NCBI GenBank assembly: GCA_046263255.1
Contig: JBHELD010000053.1
Location: 1-32,223 of the forward strand
DNA: 32,223 bases
Direction of reading: 5' to 3'
Origin: JALZEG01 sp046263255
Lineage (GTDB): Bacteria > Actinomycetota > CADDZG01 > WHSQ01
The notes under the pieces are model-generated. The model did no database searches and was not told the origin of the DNA. It saw nothing but the letters and a program-made list of their open reading frames with translations. This document shows, piece by piece, positions 15,422 to 22,813 of this stretch. Both the position numbers and the translations under genes were made by a program. How positions within the stretch are numbered: the first letter of the stretch is position 1; each line of letters begins with the position of its first letter.

Positions 15422-16816
15422 ATGTGGTTCCGGCTTAGAGGGAGCGGGGTGGGAGCGGCGGCAGCGGTCGCCGTGGCGGTCCTGCCCGGGGGAGGCGCGG
15501 GCGTCGCACAGACGCCCGAGCCGGTTCGCCCCAACGTGCTGATCGTCATGACCGACGACCAGCGCGCCGCCGGCACGCTCGACGTCATGCCGCGCACGCG
15601 CCGCTGGTTCGAGCGCGGCGGGACCCGGTTCGTCAACGCGCTGGCGACCACCCCTACCTGCTGCCCCTCCCGGGCATCGGTGATGACCGGCCTCTACGCG
15701 CACAACCACGGCGTCCGAACGAGCGAGCGCGGGCAGGCCGAGCTGCTGGACCAGCAGCTCACGATGCAGCGCTACCTGCGGCGGGAGGGCTACCGGACCG
15801 CGATCTTCGGCAAGTATCTGAACGCGTGGCCGCGCGACGTCGATCCGCCGTGGTTCGACGCGTGGGCGATCCTGTCGGACAGCACCGCACGCGCGTACTT
15901 CCACGGACGCTGGAACGTGAACGGCGAGGTGCGCGAGAGGAAGAGGTACTCGACCCGCATCGTCGAGCGCGAGGCGCTCGCTTTCCTAAAGACGGCGGAA
16001 GGCGAAGACGACGCACAGCCGTGGCTGATGTACCTCACGCCGACGAGCCCTCACCTTCCGGCGGTTCCCCACCCGGACCACGCGCGCATGGAGGTCCCGC
16101 CGTTCGAGCCCACGCCCGCGATGCTCGAAGAGGACCGCTCGGACAAGCCGGCGGAGGTCCGCGAGCAGACCGTCGATCCAAAGCTGGTCCGGCAGTGGCG
16201 CCGCCGGCAGCTGCGCAGCCTGATCGCGGTCGACGAGCTCGTCGGCGCGGTCGCACGGCGGCTCGAGAAGACCGGCGAGGCCGAGACGACGCTGGCGATC
16301 TTCATGTCCGACAACGGGTTCCTCTGGGGCGAGCACGGGCTCGCCGAGAAGATCAGGCCCTACGAGGCGTCCGCGGAGATCCCGTTCCTCGTGCGCTGGC
16401 CGGGGCGCTTCGCCGCCGGAGCGACAGACGAGCGGCTCGCGGCGAACGTCGACGTCGCACCTACGGTGGTGGAGGCTGCCGGAGTGGAGGCGGGTCACGA
16501 GTTCGACGGGCGGTCGCTTCTGACGAGCGAGCACGACCACCTCTTGCTGGAGCAGTGGAAGCGGGCCGACCGCACCGTGCCGAACTGGGCCGCGCTTCGA
16601 GCCCGCGAGTACCTCTACGTCGAGTACTACGGTGGCGACCGGCTCGTCCCGACGTATCGCGAGTACTATGACCTCGTCGCGGACCCCTGGGAGCTCGAGA
16701 ACCTCCTCGGCGACGCCGACGTCACGAACGATCCGCGCGACGCCGCCGACCTCTCGCTGCAGCTGCACCGCGACGTGTTCTGCTCCGGCACGTCCGGGGC
16801 CACCGCCTGTCCCTGA
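15422..16816 (+). CDS. Secreted sulfatase
   Basis: A formylglycine-dependent sulfatase of 464 residues, predicted to be exported. The N-terminus has a basic start and a hydrophobic stretch (residues 9-28), ending near AGVAQ. The mature protein begins with NVLIVMTDDQ, which gives the metal-binding Asp45 and Asp46. The activation motif C-x-P-S-R is present as Cys80-Cys-Pro82-Ser83-Arg84; Cys80 would become formylglycine. MSDNGFLWGEHGLAEK supplies further metal ligands. The C-terminal part, with EYYDLVADPWELENL, is typical of arylsulfatase-A-like enzymes. The substrate is unknown and a formylglycine-generating enzyme is not in the window. ATG 15422 follows the deacetylase by 36 bases. Confidence 0.9.
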   Translation: MWFRLRGSGVGAAAAVAVAVLPGGGAGVAQTPEPVRPNVLIVMTDDQRAAGTLDVMPRTRRWFERGGTRFVNALATTPTCCPSRASVMTGLYAHNHGVRTSERGQAELLDQQLTMQRYLRREGYRTAIFGKYLNAWPRDVDPPWFDAWAILSDSTARAYFHGRWNVNGEVRERKRYSTRIVEREALAFLKTAEGEDDAQPWLMYLTPTSPHLPAVPHPDHARMEVPPFEPTPAMLEEDRSDKPAEVREQTVDPKLVRQWRRRQLRSLIAVDELVGAVARRLEKTGEAETTLAIFMSDNGFLWGEHGLAEKIRPYEASAEIPFLVRWPGRFAAGATDERLAANVDVAPTVVEAAGVEAGHEFDGRSLLTSEHDHLLLEQWKRADRTVPNWAALRAREYLYVEYYGGDRLVPTYREYYDLVADPWELENLLGDADVTNDPRDAADLSLQLHRDVFCSGTSGATACP

Positions 16817-16820
16817 GGGT

Positions 16821-16826
16821 TAACCT
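16821..16826 (+). promoter_or_regulatory. -10 box for the membrane protein at 16834 (leaderless)
   Basis: TAACCT ends seven bases before the GTG start at 16834, with only C/A-rich sequence between and no ribosome-binding site. This predicts a message starting at or next to the initiation codon. Confidence 0.45.
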
Positions 16827-16833
16827 CACCCCC

Positions 16834-17220
16834 GTGGTCGACCTGCATCGCCTCGTCGCGTACTCCGTTCCCGCAGGCTTCCTGGCGCTCGCGCTGGCGT
16901 CGCTCTACACGTACCTGCGCAACAAGGAGCCGGGGGATTGGTTCTGGAACCTCCTCGCGGTCGTGCAGGTGATCCTGGGCGCGCAGATCGTGGTCGGGCT
17001 CGTCCTCCTCGCGATGGGCAACCGCGCCGTGGGAGAAGGGCCGGACTGGCTGCACTACGTCTACGGCGGCCTGTTCCCCCTCGCGGTGCTCGTCGTCGCC
17101 CACCGCTTCGCGGGCCGGCACCAGGGGGCCGAGATCGCCACGTTCGGCGTCGCCTCGCTGGTCGCGTTCGGTCTGACGTTCAGGGCGCTGCAGACCGGCC
17201 TCGGCTGGTTCGCGGGGTGA
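16834..17220 (+). CDS. Four-helix integral membrane protein, function unknown
   Basis: A 128-residue protein with four predicted membrane helices (about residues 9-25, 38-62, 74-92 and 100-125) and short charged loops such as LRNKEPGD and HRFAGRHQGAE. I do not recognise a named family. Its stop overlaps the start of marP by 4 bases (GTGA), so it is co-translated with the protease and may work beside it in the membrane. A TAACCT box seven bases upstream supports the GTG start. Confidence 0.75.
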   Translation: MVDLHRLVAYSVPAGFLALALASLYTYLRNKEPGDWFWNLLAVVQVILGAQIVVGLVLLAMGNRAVGEGPDWLHYVYGGLFPLAVLVVAHRFAGRHQGAEIATFGVASLVAFGLTFRALQTGLGWFAG

Positions 17221-18395
17221 ACCTCGCCGACCTCGTCGTCCTGTTCCTCGCAGGGCTCGCGGCGTACCGCGGTTTCCGTCACGGGCTGCTAGCGCAGGTG
17301 TTCGAGCTCGGCGGGGGGTTCCTCGGGCTCGTCCTCGGGATGACGGTCGCGGGACAGGTCGCCGACGCGTTCAGCACGGAGCCCGGCTTCAAGGGGTTGC
17401 TGATCTCGCTCCTGACGGTCTTCATCCTCCTGTCGCTCGGGCAGACCGCGGGTCACCTGATCGGACACCGCTTCGGCACCGCCGCGCGGAACGCTCGCCT
17501 GGGGGGGCTGAACGCCGGCCTCGGCGTGGGGTTCGGGATCGTCGTCACGCTCGTGTCGTACTGGCTGGTCGGGTCGCTGCTGGTGCACGGCCCGTCGCGC
17601 GAGGTGGCGCAGTTGATGGCGCGGTCGAAGATCCTGAAGGAGCTGAACGACCTCTCCAAGCCCCCCGACGTGCTCGCCTATCTTCGCCAGTACCTGGACA
17701 CTGCCGGTTTCCCGCAGGTCTTCGCGGGACTGCCGCGGCCGATCGGCGAGCCGGTCGACCTCCCGCCGGGGCGGCTCGCGCGTCGCGCGGCGCGCAGGGC
17801 GCAGCCCTCGACGGTTCGGATCGTCGTCCACGCCTGCGGCGGCCAGCAGCTCGGCAGCGGGTGGATCGCCGCCGACGACACCGTCGTGACGAACGCGCAC
17901 GTCGTCGCCGGAGGTACCGAGGTCGAGGTGCAGGACTCCGGCGGCACGCACACGGGCCGCGTCGTTCTGTTCGATCCCGCGACCGACGTCGCGATCGTCA
18001 GGGTCACCGGGCTCAGCGGGCGGCCGCTGGAGCTCAACACCGACCGGCTCGACCGCGGCACGCCCGGAGCGACGCTCGGCTATCCGGGATCCGACGCGCC
18101 CAACCTGGACACAGACCCGGCGGCCGTGCAGAACAGCTTTCCCGCGCGCGGGCGAGACATCTACGGCCGCGAGGACGTTACGAGGGACGTCTACGAGCTG
18201 CGGGCGTCGATCCGCCAGGGGGAGTCCGGCGGCCCGTTCGCGCTGCCGTCCGGAGAGGTGGCGGGGGTCGTGTTCGCGGCGTCGACGACCGACGGGAACG
18301 TCGGCTACGCGCTGACGGGGGCCGAGATCTCGGACGAGCTCGCCGAGGGGGCCGCCCGGACGGAGCCGGTGTCGACCGGGGAATGCGCCCGCTAG
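17217..18395 (+). CDS. marP: MarP-like membrane serine protease (CvpA plus trypsin-like domain)
   Basis: A 392-residue protease in which four N-terminal membrane helices of the CvpA type (about residues 5-130) anchor an extracytoplasmic trypsin-like domain. The catalytic triad is His228 (TNAHVV), Asp257 (ATDVAIV) and Ser337 (GESGGPF). Cys207 and Cys390 are spaced like the disulfide pair that regulates Mycobacterium tuberculosis MarP (Rv3671c), and the triad positions are shifted by only 6-7 residues from that protein. MarP is needed for survival in acid and acts on cell-wall enzymes, so a similar role in envelope stress is likely. It is translationally coupled to the small membrane protein upstream. 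Confidence 0.93.
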   Translation: MNLADLVVLFLAGLAAYRGFRHGLLAQVFELGGGFLGLVLGMTVAGQVADAFSTEPGFKGLLISLLTVFILLSLGQTAGHLIGHRFGTAARNARLGGLNAGLGVGFGIVVTLVSYWLVGSLLVHGPSREVAQLMARSKILKELNDLSKPPDVLAYLRQYLDTAGFPQVFAGLPRPIGEPVDLPPGRLARRAARRAQPSTVRIVVHACGGQQLGSGWIAADDTVVTNAHVVAGGTEVEVQDSGGTHTGRVVLFDPATDVAIVRVTGLSGRPLELNTDRLDRGTPGATLGYPGSDAPNLDTDPAAVQNSFPARGRDIYGREDVTRDVYELRASIRQGESGGPFALPSGEVAGVVFAASTTDGNVGYALTGAEISDELAEGAARTEPVSTGECAR

Positions 18396-18403
18396 CCGCG
18401 GGT

Positions 18404-18448
18404 TCGTTGAGCAAGAACGTGCGCGGTGCGTACGTTATTGCGCAACGA
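18404..18448. terminator. Long symmetric hairpin between convergent genes (bidirectional terminator)
   Basis: GTTGAGCAA plus AACGT on the left pair with ACGTT plus TTGCGCAAC on the right, with one mismatch inside the first arm and one unpaired base on each side. The stem extends by two or three more pairs outward. It sits between the ends of marP (plus strand) and the dehydrogenase (minus strand), as expected for a shared terminator. There is no T tract on either side. Confidence 0.55.
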
Positions 18449-18456
18449 GCTGCGCG

Positions 18457-19221
18457 CTAGGCCGTCTGGCCCCCGTCCACGACCAGCGTCGTCCCGGTCA
18501 CGAACGACGACGCGTCCGAAGCGAGGAAGATCGCGGCCCCCACGACCTCCTCGGCCCGTCCCATCCGGCCCATCGGGATCGTCGACTCGATCGTCTGGCG
18601 GATGCCGTCGTCCCTTCGTATCCAGTCGTTCAACGGCGTATCGATCCATCCCGGCGCGATCGAGTTCACGCGCACGCCAGACCCCGCGAGCTCCTTCGCC
18701 ACCGCCTGCGTGAACAGCCGTACCCCGCCCTTCGCGGCGGAGTACGGCGAGAGGCCCGGCGCGCCCTCGATCCCTGCGACCGACGAGATCTGGATGATCG
18801 AGCCGCCGCCGTGCTCCAGCATCCTCTGCGCCGCGAGCTGCGTCCCGTGGAATACGGAATCGAGGTTGAGCGTCCGGAGCTTGTCCCATCCCTCGGGACG
18901 CAACCCCACCAGCGGCGCGGTGAAGTTCGAGCCTCCGGCGTTGTTGACGAGCACGTCGATCCCGCCCAGCTCGACGACCGTCCGGTCCATCAGCGCCTCG
19001 ATGTCCGCGCGGTTCCTGACGTCGGTCCGCACGGCGATCGCGCGGCGGCCGAGCGCGTCGATCTCCTTCGCAAGCGTCTCGAGGTCGTCCTCGCTGCGGG
19101 CGGCGACGGCGACGTCGGCTCCCGCCTCCGCGAACCCGAGGGCGATCGCGCGGCCGATGCCGCGCGACGCGCCGGTGACGATCGCGACCTTGCCCGCGAG
19201 CGAGAAGCGTTCGATAGCCAT
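18457..19221 (-). CDS. Short-chain dehydrogenase/reductase (FabG-like)
   Basis: A classical NAD(P)-dependent oxidoreductase of 254 residues. It has TGASRGIG (residues 17-24) for the dinucleotide, NNAG near residue 93, the catalytic Ser in QISSVAG, YSAAK for the catalytic Tyr and Lys, and PGWIDTP after the active site. The C-terminal TLVVDGG is typical of FabG-like members. The substrate is unknown. The ATG has a GGGGAG ribosome-binding site seven bases upstream, unlike the leaderless-looking gene on the other side of the 38-base divergent gap. It is tail-to-tail with marP. Confidence 0.93.
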   Translation of the reverse strand: MAIERFSLAGKVAIVTGASRGIGRAIALGFAEAGADVAVAARSEDDLETLAKEIDALGRRAIAVRTDVRNRADIEALMDRTVVELGGIDVLVNNAGGSNFTAPLVGLRPEGWDKLRTLNLDSVFHGTQLAAQRMLEHGGGSIIQISSVAGIEGAPGLSPYSAAKGGVRLFTQAVAKELAGSGVRVNSIAPGWIDTPLNDWIRRDDGIRQTIESTIPMGRMGRAEEVVGAAIFLASDASSFVTGTTLVVDGGQTA

Positions 19222-19247
19222 GTCGATCTCCCCTCGGGAATGTTTCC

Positions 19248-19253
19248 TAGGAT
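19248..19253 (+). promoter_or_regulatory. -10 box for the gene at 19260 (leaderless)
   Basis: TAGGAT lies six bases before the ATG at 19260. The spacing puts the transcript start at the initiation codon, and there is no ribosome-binding site between. Confidence 0.5.
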
Positions 19254-19259
19254 GCTGCC

Positions 19260-20075
19260 ATGACCGACTATCTGGGTGCGACGGGCTCGGGCCGCTCGGC
19301 GCCGGATCTCGCGCAGGCCGCCGAAGCCCTCGTGGCCGCGGGGATCACCGGCCCGCACCAGAGCCACTCCCGTCGCAACAACATCTCGAAGATCAACGCG
19401 CTGCTCGAAGGAGACGCCGACGGCTCGTTCGGCCTCAGCGGGGTCGCGAAGTACTCCGCGACCGAGGTCCTCGGCTTCCTTGCGGAGCTGACGGGGTGCT
19501 CCGGCGACATCGAGGACGACTGCGAGTTCGACACGATCGACCCGCAACTGACGGTTGCCGGCATCGTCGCCGGGGCGAGACGCTTGAGGGACGAGGCCTT
19601 GCGCGGGTCGTCGCTCCTCGTCGCGACGGGCCACCCGACCGGGATGCTCGAGCACCACATCCGCGTAGTCGACGCGTACCGGCGCGCCGGGGGCAAGATC
19701 ACGCTCTTGCGCGAGGACGAGAACATCTCGACGCGTCCCGGCAAGCACATGGAGGTCCGCTACACCGGCGGCGTCGGCTGCCTCGCCGGCTGCGGGCAGC
19801 TGCGGCACACGCATTCGTCCGAGCCGATGGAGCGACTGCTCGAGGCCGAGCCGTGGCCGGACTTCGTCCTGGGCGACCACGGGTTTGCCGGGGCCGCGAT
19901 AGAGCGCGGCATCCCGACGATCGCGGTGATGGACATCAACGACCCCGCGCTCGCGGTGGCGGCTGCCGAAGCGCGCGACGTCGTGATCATCCCGATGGAC
20001 GACAACCGGGTCCCGCGCCTGTACGAGCCGTCGTGGACGATCTTCGAGCACGTGCTCGCCGGCGGCGACCTGTGA
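19260..20075 (+). CDS. Phosphatase-like conserved actinobacterial protein
   Basis: A 271-residue soluble protein matching a conserved actinobacterial family that I recall being annotated simply as phosphatase. Shared features are FDTIDPQLTV, ATGHPTGMLE, HTHSSEPMERLL, LGDHGFAGAA, DINDPALAVA and the C-terminal MDDNRVPRLYEPS. His, Asp and Ser residues in these motifs could form an active site, but I cannot assign a catalytic mechanism, and the name comes from annotation rather than a demonstrated reaction. It overlaps the aminopeptidase gene by 4 bases (GTGA), so the two proteins are probably made together. It is divergent from the dehydrogenase. Confidence 0.75.
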   Translation: MTDYLGATGSGRSAPDLAQAAEALVAAGITGPHQSHSRRNNISKINALLEGDADGSFGLSGVAKYSATEVLGFLAELTGCSGDIEDDCEFDTIDPQLTVAGIVAGARRLRDEALRGSSLLVATGHPTGMLEHHIRVVDAYRRAGGKITLLREDENISTRPGKHMEVRYTGGVGCLAGCGQLRHTHSSEPMERLLEAEPWPDFVLGDHGFAGAAIERGIPTIAVMDINDPALAVAAAEARDVVIIPMDDNRVPRLYEPSWTIFEHVLAGGDL

Positions 20076-21022
20076 CGGACCTGACCCACGCGGCGCGGGC
20101 GGTCCTCGACGACTGTCTGCGCGTGCGCGCGGACGAGGAGCTGCTGGTCGTGACCGATCCCGGCACGCGGAGGATCGGCGAGGTCCTCGTCGCCGGAGGC
20201 CGCGCGCGGGGCGCGGAGGCGGTGCTCGTCGAGATCGAGGAGCGCGCCGGCCACGGGACGGAGCCTCCCCCGAGCGTGGCCGCGGCGATGGCGTCCTGCG
20301 ACGTCCTGATCGCTCCGACGACCAAGTCGCTCTCGCACACGGAGGCGCGGCGCGCCGCGAACGCCGCGGGGGCGCGCGCCGCGACGATGCCGGGAATCAC
20401 CGAGGAGATGATGGCGCGCACGATGGCCGCGGACTTCGCGTCGCTGCGGCCGCGGTCGCGCGAGGTCGCGCGGAGGTTGACCGAGGGCTCCGAGGTCAGG
20501 ATCAAGTCCGCCGCCGGGAGCGACCTGACGCTGGGGATCGACGGCCGCACCGGCATCTCCGACGACGGCGACTTGAGCGGCCCGGGCGCGTTCGGCAACC
20601 TGCCGCCGGGGGAGGCGTTCGTGGCGCCGGTCGAGGCGACGGCGCACGGGCGGCTCGTGATCGACGGGACGATGTGGCCGGTCGGCAGGCTGTCCGAGCC
20701 GCTCGTCTTCGAGGTCGCCGAGGGGTACGTGCGCGCGATGACCGGCGCGCACGCCGCGCAGGTGAGGGCCGCGATCGAGCCGTACGGGCCCGAGGCGCTC
20801 GCGATCGCGGAGCTGGGAATCGGCACGAACGACGCGGCGCAGCTCACCGGCAACGTGCTCGAGGACGAGAAGATCCTCGGGACGATCCACGTCGCGATCG
20901 GCGACAACCACACGTTCGGCGGGACGATCCGCGTGTCGAGCCACCAGGACGGGATCGTGCTCGACCCGACCTTGTCGATCGACGGCGACGTCGTCCTGGA
21001 CGCCGGGAAGCTGCTCGTCTGA
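20072..21022 (+). CDS. M29-type (aminopeptidase T-like) leucyl aminopeptidase
   Basis: A 316-residue cytoplasmic protein resembling the M29 metallo-aminopeptidases. The N-terminal half has CLRVRADEELLVVTDPGTRR and DVLIAPTTKSLSHTEAR. The C-terminal half has ELGIGTNDAAQLTGNVLEDE, GTIHVAIGDNHTFGG and SSHQDGIVLDPTL, whose Glu, His and Asp residues are the likely metal ligands. The start is GTG 20072, overlapping the stop of the upstream gene by 4 bases; the much longer open frame upstream is antisense to the dehydrogenase and not real. It removes N-terminal residues from peptides if active; the preferred residue is unknown. Confidence 0.82.
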   Translation: MTDLTHAARAVLDDCLRVRADEELLVVTDPGTRRIGEVLVAGGRARGAEAVLVEIEERAGHGTEPPPSVAAAMASCDVLIAPTTKSLSHTEARRAANAAGARAATMPGITEEMMARTMAADFASLRPRSREVARRLTEGSEVRIKSAAGSDLTLGIDGRTGISDDGDLSGPGAFGNLPPGEAFVAPVEATAHGRLVIDGTMWPVGRLSEPLVFEVAEGYVRAMTGAHAAQVRAAIEPYGPEALAIAELGIGTNDAAQLTGNVLEDEKILGTIHVAIGDNHTFGGTIRVSSHQDGIVLDPTLSIDGDVVLDAGKLLV

Positions 21023-21062
21023 GACCGAAAACCCCACCTGAGCAGGCAAAACCGCGGCTGTA

Positions 21063-21068
21063 TATACT
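21063..21068 (+). promoter_or_regulatory. -10 box upstream of the HTH gene
   Basis: TATACT lies in a short A+T-rich patch (TATATACTT) and ends ten bases before the ATG at 21079, so the leader would be only a few bases. A weak TGAGCA 18 bases further up could be the -35 element. Confidence 0.45.
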
Positions 21069-21078
21069 TCCCGCCGTC

Positions 21079-21297
21079 ATGGACGAGCTAGAGCGGCAGC
21101 AGCCTGCACAGGCCTCGCTGATGGGTGGCTTCCTCACCGTCGCGGAGGTCGCAAGGCAGCTGCGGGTGTCCAACATGACCGTCTACCGGCTCGTGAAGGC
21201 AGGAGAGCTTGCGGCAGTTCGCGTGGGACGTGGCTATCGGATCAGGGGCGAGGACGTCCGCAAGTACCTCCAGCAGCGATACATGGATGCGGGCTAA
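21079..21297 (+). CDS. Excisionase-like helix-turn-helix DNA-binding protein (Rv0500A-like)
   Basis: A 72-residue DNA-binding protein made almost entirely of a MerR/excisionase-type winged helix: LTVAEVARQLRVSNMTVYRLVKAGEL (split as helix, turn, recognition helix) followed by the wing AVRVGRGYRI. It resembles BldC-type developmental regulators in fold, but more closely the small HTH protein that in mycobacteria lies next to the bS22 gene (Rv0500A, from memory). There is no recombinase nearby, so a regulatory role is likelier than excision. A true intrinsic terminator follows 26 bases after the stop, so it is transcribed alone or sets the level of read-through into the kinase gene. Confidence 0.87.
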   Translation: MDELERQQPAQASLMGGFLTVAEVARQLRVSNMTVYRLVKAGELAAVRVGRGYRIRGEDVRKYLQQRYMDAG

Positions 21298-21323
21298 GAC
21301 GCCGGCCGCCGCCGGCGCGACCG

Positions 21324-21350
21324 AGACCGTCCTGCGGGGCGGTCTTTTTG
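21324..21350 (+). terminator. Intrinsic terminator after the HTH gene
   Basis: AGACCG (21324-21329) pairs with CGGTCT (21340-21345), with further C-G pairs across the loop, and is followed by TTTTTG. It is the only classical hairpin-plus-T-run on the plus strand in this window. Confidence 0.75.
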
Positions 21351-21378
21351 TTGACGCCTGCGCGACGGGGGACGCGGC

Positions 21379-22275
21379 GTGACGACGTCCGTCGAAGCCG
21401 TCTACGAGCGGCTGCTCGCGGCCCCCGGTGTGGTCTTCCTGCTGGGCGGGATCGACACCGGCAAGACGACGTTCGGCGTCGAGCTCGTGCGGCGCGCGAC
21501 CGACGCGGGCATTCCCTCGGCGATCGTCGACGCGGACATCGTCCAGTCGACGATCGGACCGCCCACGACCGTCGGGCTCAAGATCTGCCGGACCCCCGGC
21601 GATCTGTCGCGGGAGTCGTTGCGCAAGGCGGACGGCCTGGGCTTCGTCGGCTCGACGGTCCCGAAGGGCCACCTGCTGCCGCTGGTGACGAACTCGGCCA
21701 AGCTCGTGACGCGCGCGAAGGCCGCCGGCGCGGTGCTCGTCGTCGTCGACACCTCGAGCCTCGTCTCGGGCATCTACGGCCAGAGCCTCAAGTTCTTCAA
21801 GATGGACCTGATCGCCCCCGACTACACGGTCGCGTTCGAACGGGGGGGAGAGCTCGAGCCGCTGGTGGGGATCGCACAGCGTTTCGTCTCCGGCGAGGTC
21901 GTCGAGATCGAGGTCTCGCCCGACACCCGCATCCGCTCGGTGGACGAGCGGATAGCGTTCCGGGAGGAACAGTTCGCCGCCTACTTCGCAGTCGGGACGT
22001 CGCGCTGGAGGGTCAAGCCGACGGTCTTCATGCCGACGCTCCCCCCGGAGTTCGACCTGGCCCTGTTGGACGGGCTGGTCGTGGGCATGGAAGATGGACG
22101 CGGATCCTGCGTTGGTATAGGGGTCCTCGAGCACGATCCGAACGAGGACCTGCTGCGCATGGTCTCGCCCGTGACCGAGGGGGTGCGCGGGCTCCGGCTG
22201 GGATCGGTTCGCATCGACGTCTCCGGCCGGTCGCGGGGACCGGTCGACCTGCGCCAGCTGTTCGGGTCGGAGTGA
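21379..22275 (+). CDS. Clp1/Grc3-type P-loop protein, predicted polynucleotide 5'-kinase
   Basis: A 298-residue protein with an N-terminal P-loop GGIDTGKTT (about residues 23-31) and the Clp1-family continuation DADIVQSTIGPPTTVGL, followed by GSTVPKGHLLPL and VVVDTSSLVSG. In eukaryotes and archaea Clp1 and Grc3 phosphorylate the 5'-OH of RNA; bacterial members are often annotated Clp1/GlmU family and are poorly studied. The C-terminal 90 residues form a separate domain with no family I recognise. GTG 21379 has GGGGGA about nine bases upstream. The gene ends 28 bases before the bS22 gene, so the kinase and the ribosomal protein are probably co-transcribed. Confidence 0.8.
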   Translation: MTTSVEAVYERLLAAPGVVFLLGGIDTGKTTFGVELVRRATDAGIPSAIVDADIVQSTIGPPTTVGLKICRTPGDLSRESLRKADGLGFVGSTVPKGHLLPLVTNSAKLVTRAKAAGAVLVVVDTSSLVSGIYGQSLKFFKMDLIAPDYTVAFERGGELEPLVGIAQRFVSGEVVEIEVSPDTRIRSVDERIAFREEQFAAYFAVGTSRWRVKPTVFMPTLPPEFDLALLDGLVVGMEDGRGSCVGIGVLEHDPNEDLLRMVSPVTEGVRGLRLGSVRIDVSGRSRGPVDLRQLFGSE

Positions 22276-22303
22276 GCGAGCGCTACAAGAGGAAAGGGAG
22301 GCA

Positions 22304-22405
22304 ATGCCGTCTCTGATCAAGAAGCGTCGCAAGAAGATGCGCAAGAAGAAGCACCGCAAGATGCTGAAGAAGACGCGCTGGCAACGGCGTCAACAGGGCA
22401 AGTAG
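22304..22405 (+). CDS. Small ribosomal protein bS22 (AURKAIP1/COX24-like)
   Basis: A 33-residue, extremely basic protein (MPSLIKKRRKKMRKKKHRK..., ending RRQQGK) that matches the mycobacterial 30S protein bS22 in length and pattern (from memory, Rv0500B). It binds rRNA in the small subunit. The ATG has a purine-rich ribosome-binding site (AAAGGGAGG) just upstream. Its stop codon TAG and the stop of the convergent Wbl gene form the palindrome TAGCTA. It is too short for most gene callers and easily missed. Its place next to the HTH protein and before an Rv0501-like epimerase is the conserved actinobacterial setting. Confidence 0.92.
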   Translation: MPSLIKKRRKKMRKKKHRKMLKKTRWQRRQQGK

Positions 22406-22687
22406 CTAACGAACCCCCACGGGTGCGTCGTACCCCGCGGCACCCATCGCCGCAGCCCGCGCCCGCCTCCGCGTGGCGATCGCGCGCCGTTCCTGCGTCG
22501 TGAACCCGCCCCAGATCCCGAACCTCTCGCCCGCGGCGATCGCCGCCTCGAGGCAGGGCTCCCGGACGGCGCAGCCCGAGCAGATCACCTTGGCCGCCGC
22601 GGCCTCCTGCTCGACCGGAGGGAAGAACACGTCCAGCGGCAGCAACTTGCACGCTGCCTCGTTCTGCCAGGTCTGATCGCGGACCAA
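22406..22687 (-). CDS. WhiB-like (Wbl) iron-sulfur regulator
   Basis: A 93-residue actinobacterial regulator that carries a [4Fe-4S] cluster and acts with the primary sigma factor. The four ligands are Cys13, Cys36, Cys39 and Cys45 (C-x22-C-x2-C-x5-C), followed by the Wbl turn GIWGG at residues 57-61 and a basic tail (RRAIATRRRARAAA) that can bind DNA. I place the start at TTG 22687, six bases after a GGGAGA ribosome-binding site; longer frames upstream do not look like protein. The gene is convergent with bS22 and its stop touches that gene's stop. The specific Wbl class cannot be decided by eye. Confidence 0.9.
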   Translation of the reverse strand: MVRDQTWQNEAACKLLPLDVFFPPVEQEAAAAKVICSGCAVREPCLEAAIAAGERFGIWGGFTTQERRAIATRRRARAAAMGAAGYDAPVGVR

Positions 22688-22722
22688 GTTCGTCTCCCAG
22701 GGAGCGAGCAACGGGGGACGTG

Positions 22723-22752
22723 AGTGTAGGAACGGCCGGGCGCGCCAGTCAA
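22723..22752 (-). promoter_or_regulatory. Promoter of the Wbl gene
   Basis: Reading toward the Wbl gene, TTGACT (22752-22747) is followed by an 18-base spacer and TACACT (22728-22723). This gives a leader of about 30 bases containing the GGGAGA ribosome-binding site. Confidence 0.6.
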
Positions 22753-22800
22753 TGCCTTTGCCGTCCGTGCCCCGGGCGGGGGCGCCGCTGCGGGCCTCGT

Positions 22801-22806
22801 TAGGAT
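22801..22806 (+). promoter_or_regulatory. -10 box for the SAM hydroxide adenosyltransferase (leaderless)
   Basis: TAGGAT ends seven bases before GTG 22814. The box contains the first bases of the upstream in-frame ATG (22805), so if it is the promoter that ATG is not in the message and GTG 22814 is the true start. Confidence 0.5.
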
Positions 22807-22813
22807 GCCGGGC

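Noticed and set aside
18602..20071. A very long plus-strand open frame joined to the aminopeptidase gene.
   Set aside because: Its first part is antisense to the dehydrogenase and then out of frame with the phosphatase-like gene. The real protein starts at GTG 20072.
21079..21297. Excisionase-like protein as a sign of an integrated element.
   Set aside because: No integrase, repeats or attachment site is nearby, and small HTH proteins beside bS22 are part of the normal actinobacterial chromosome.
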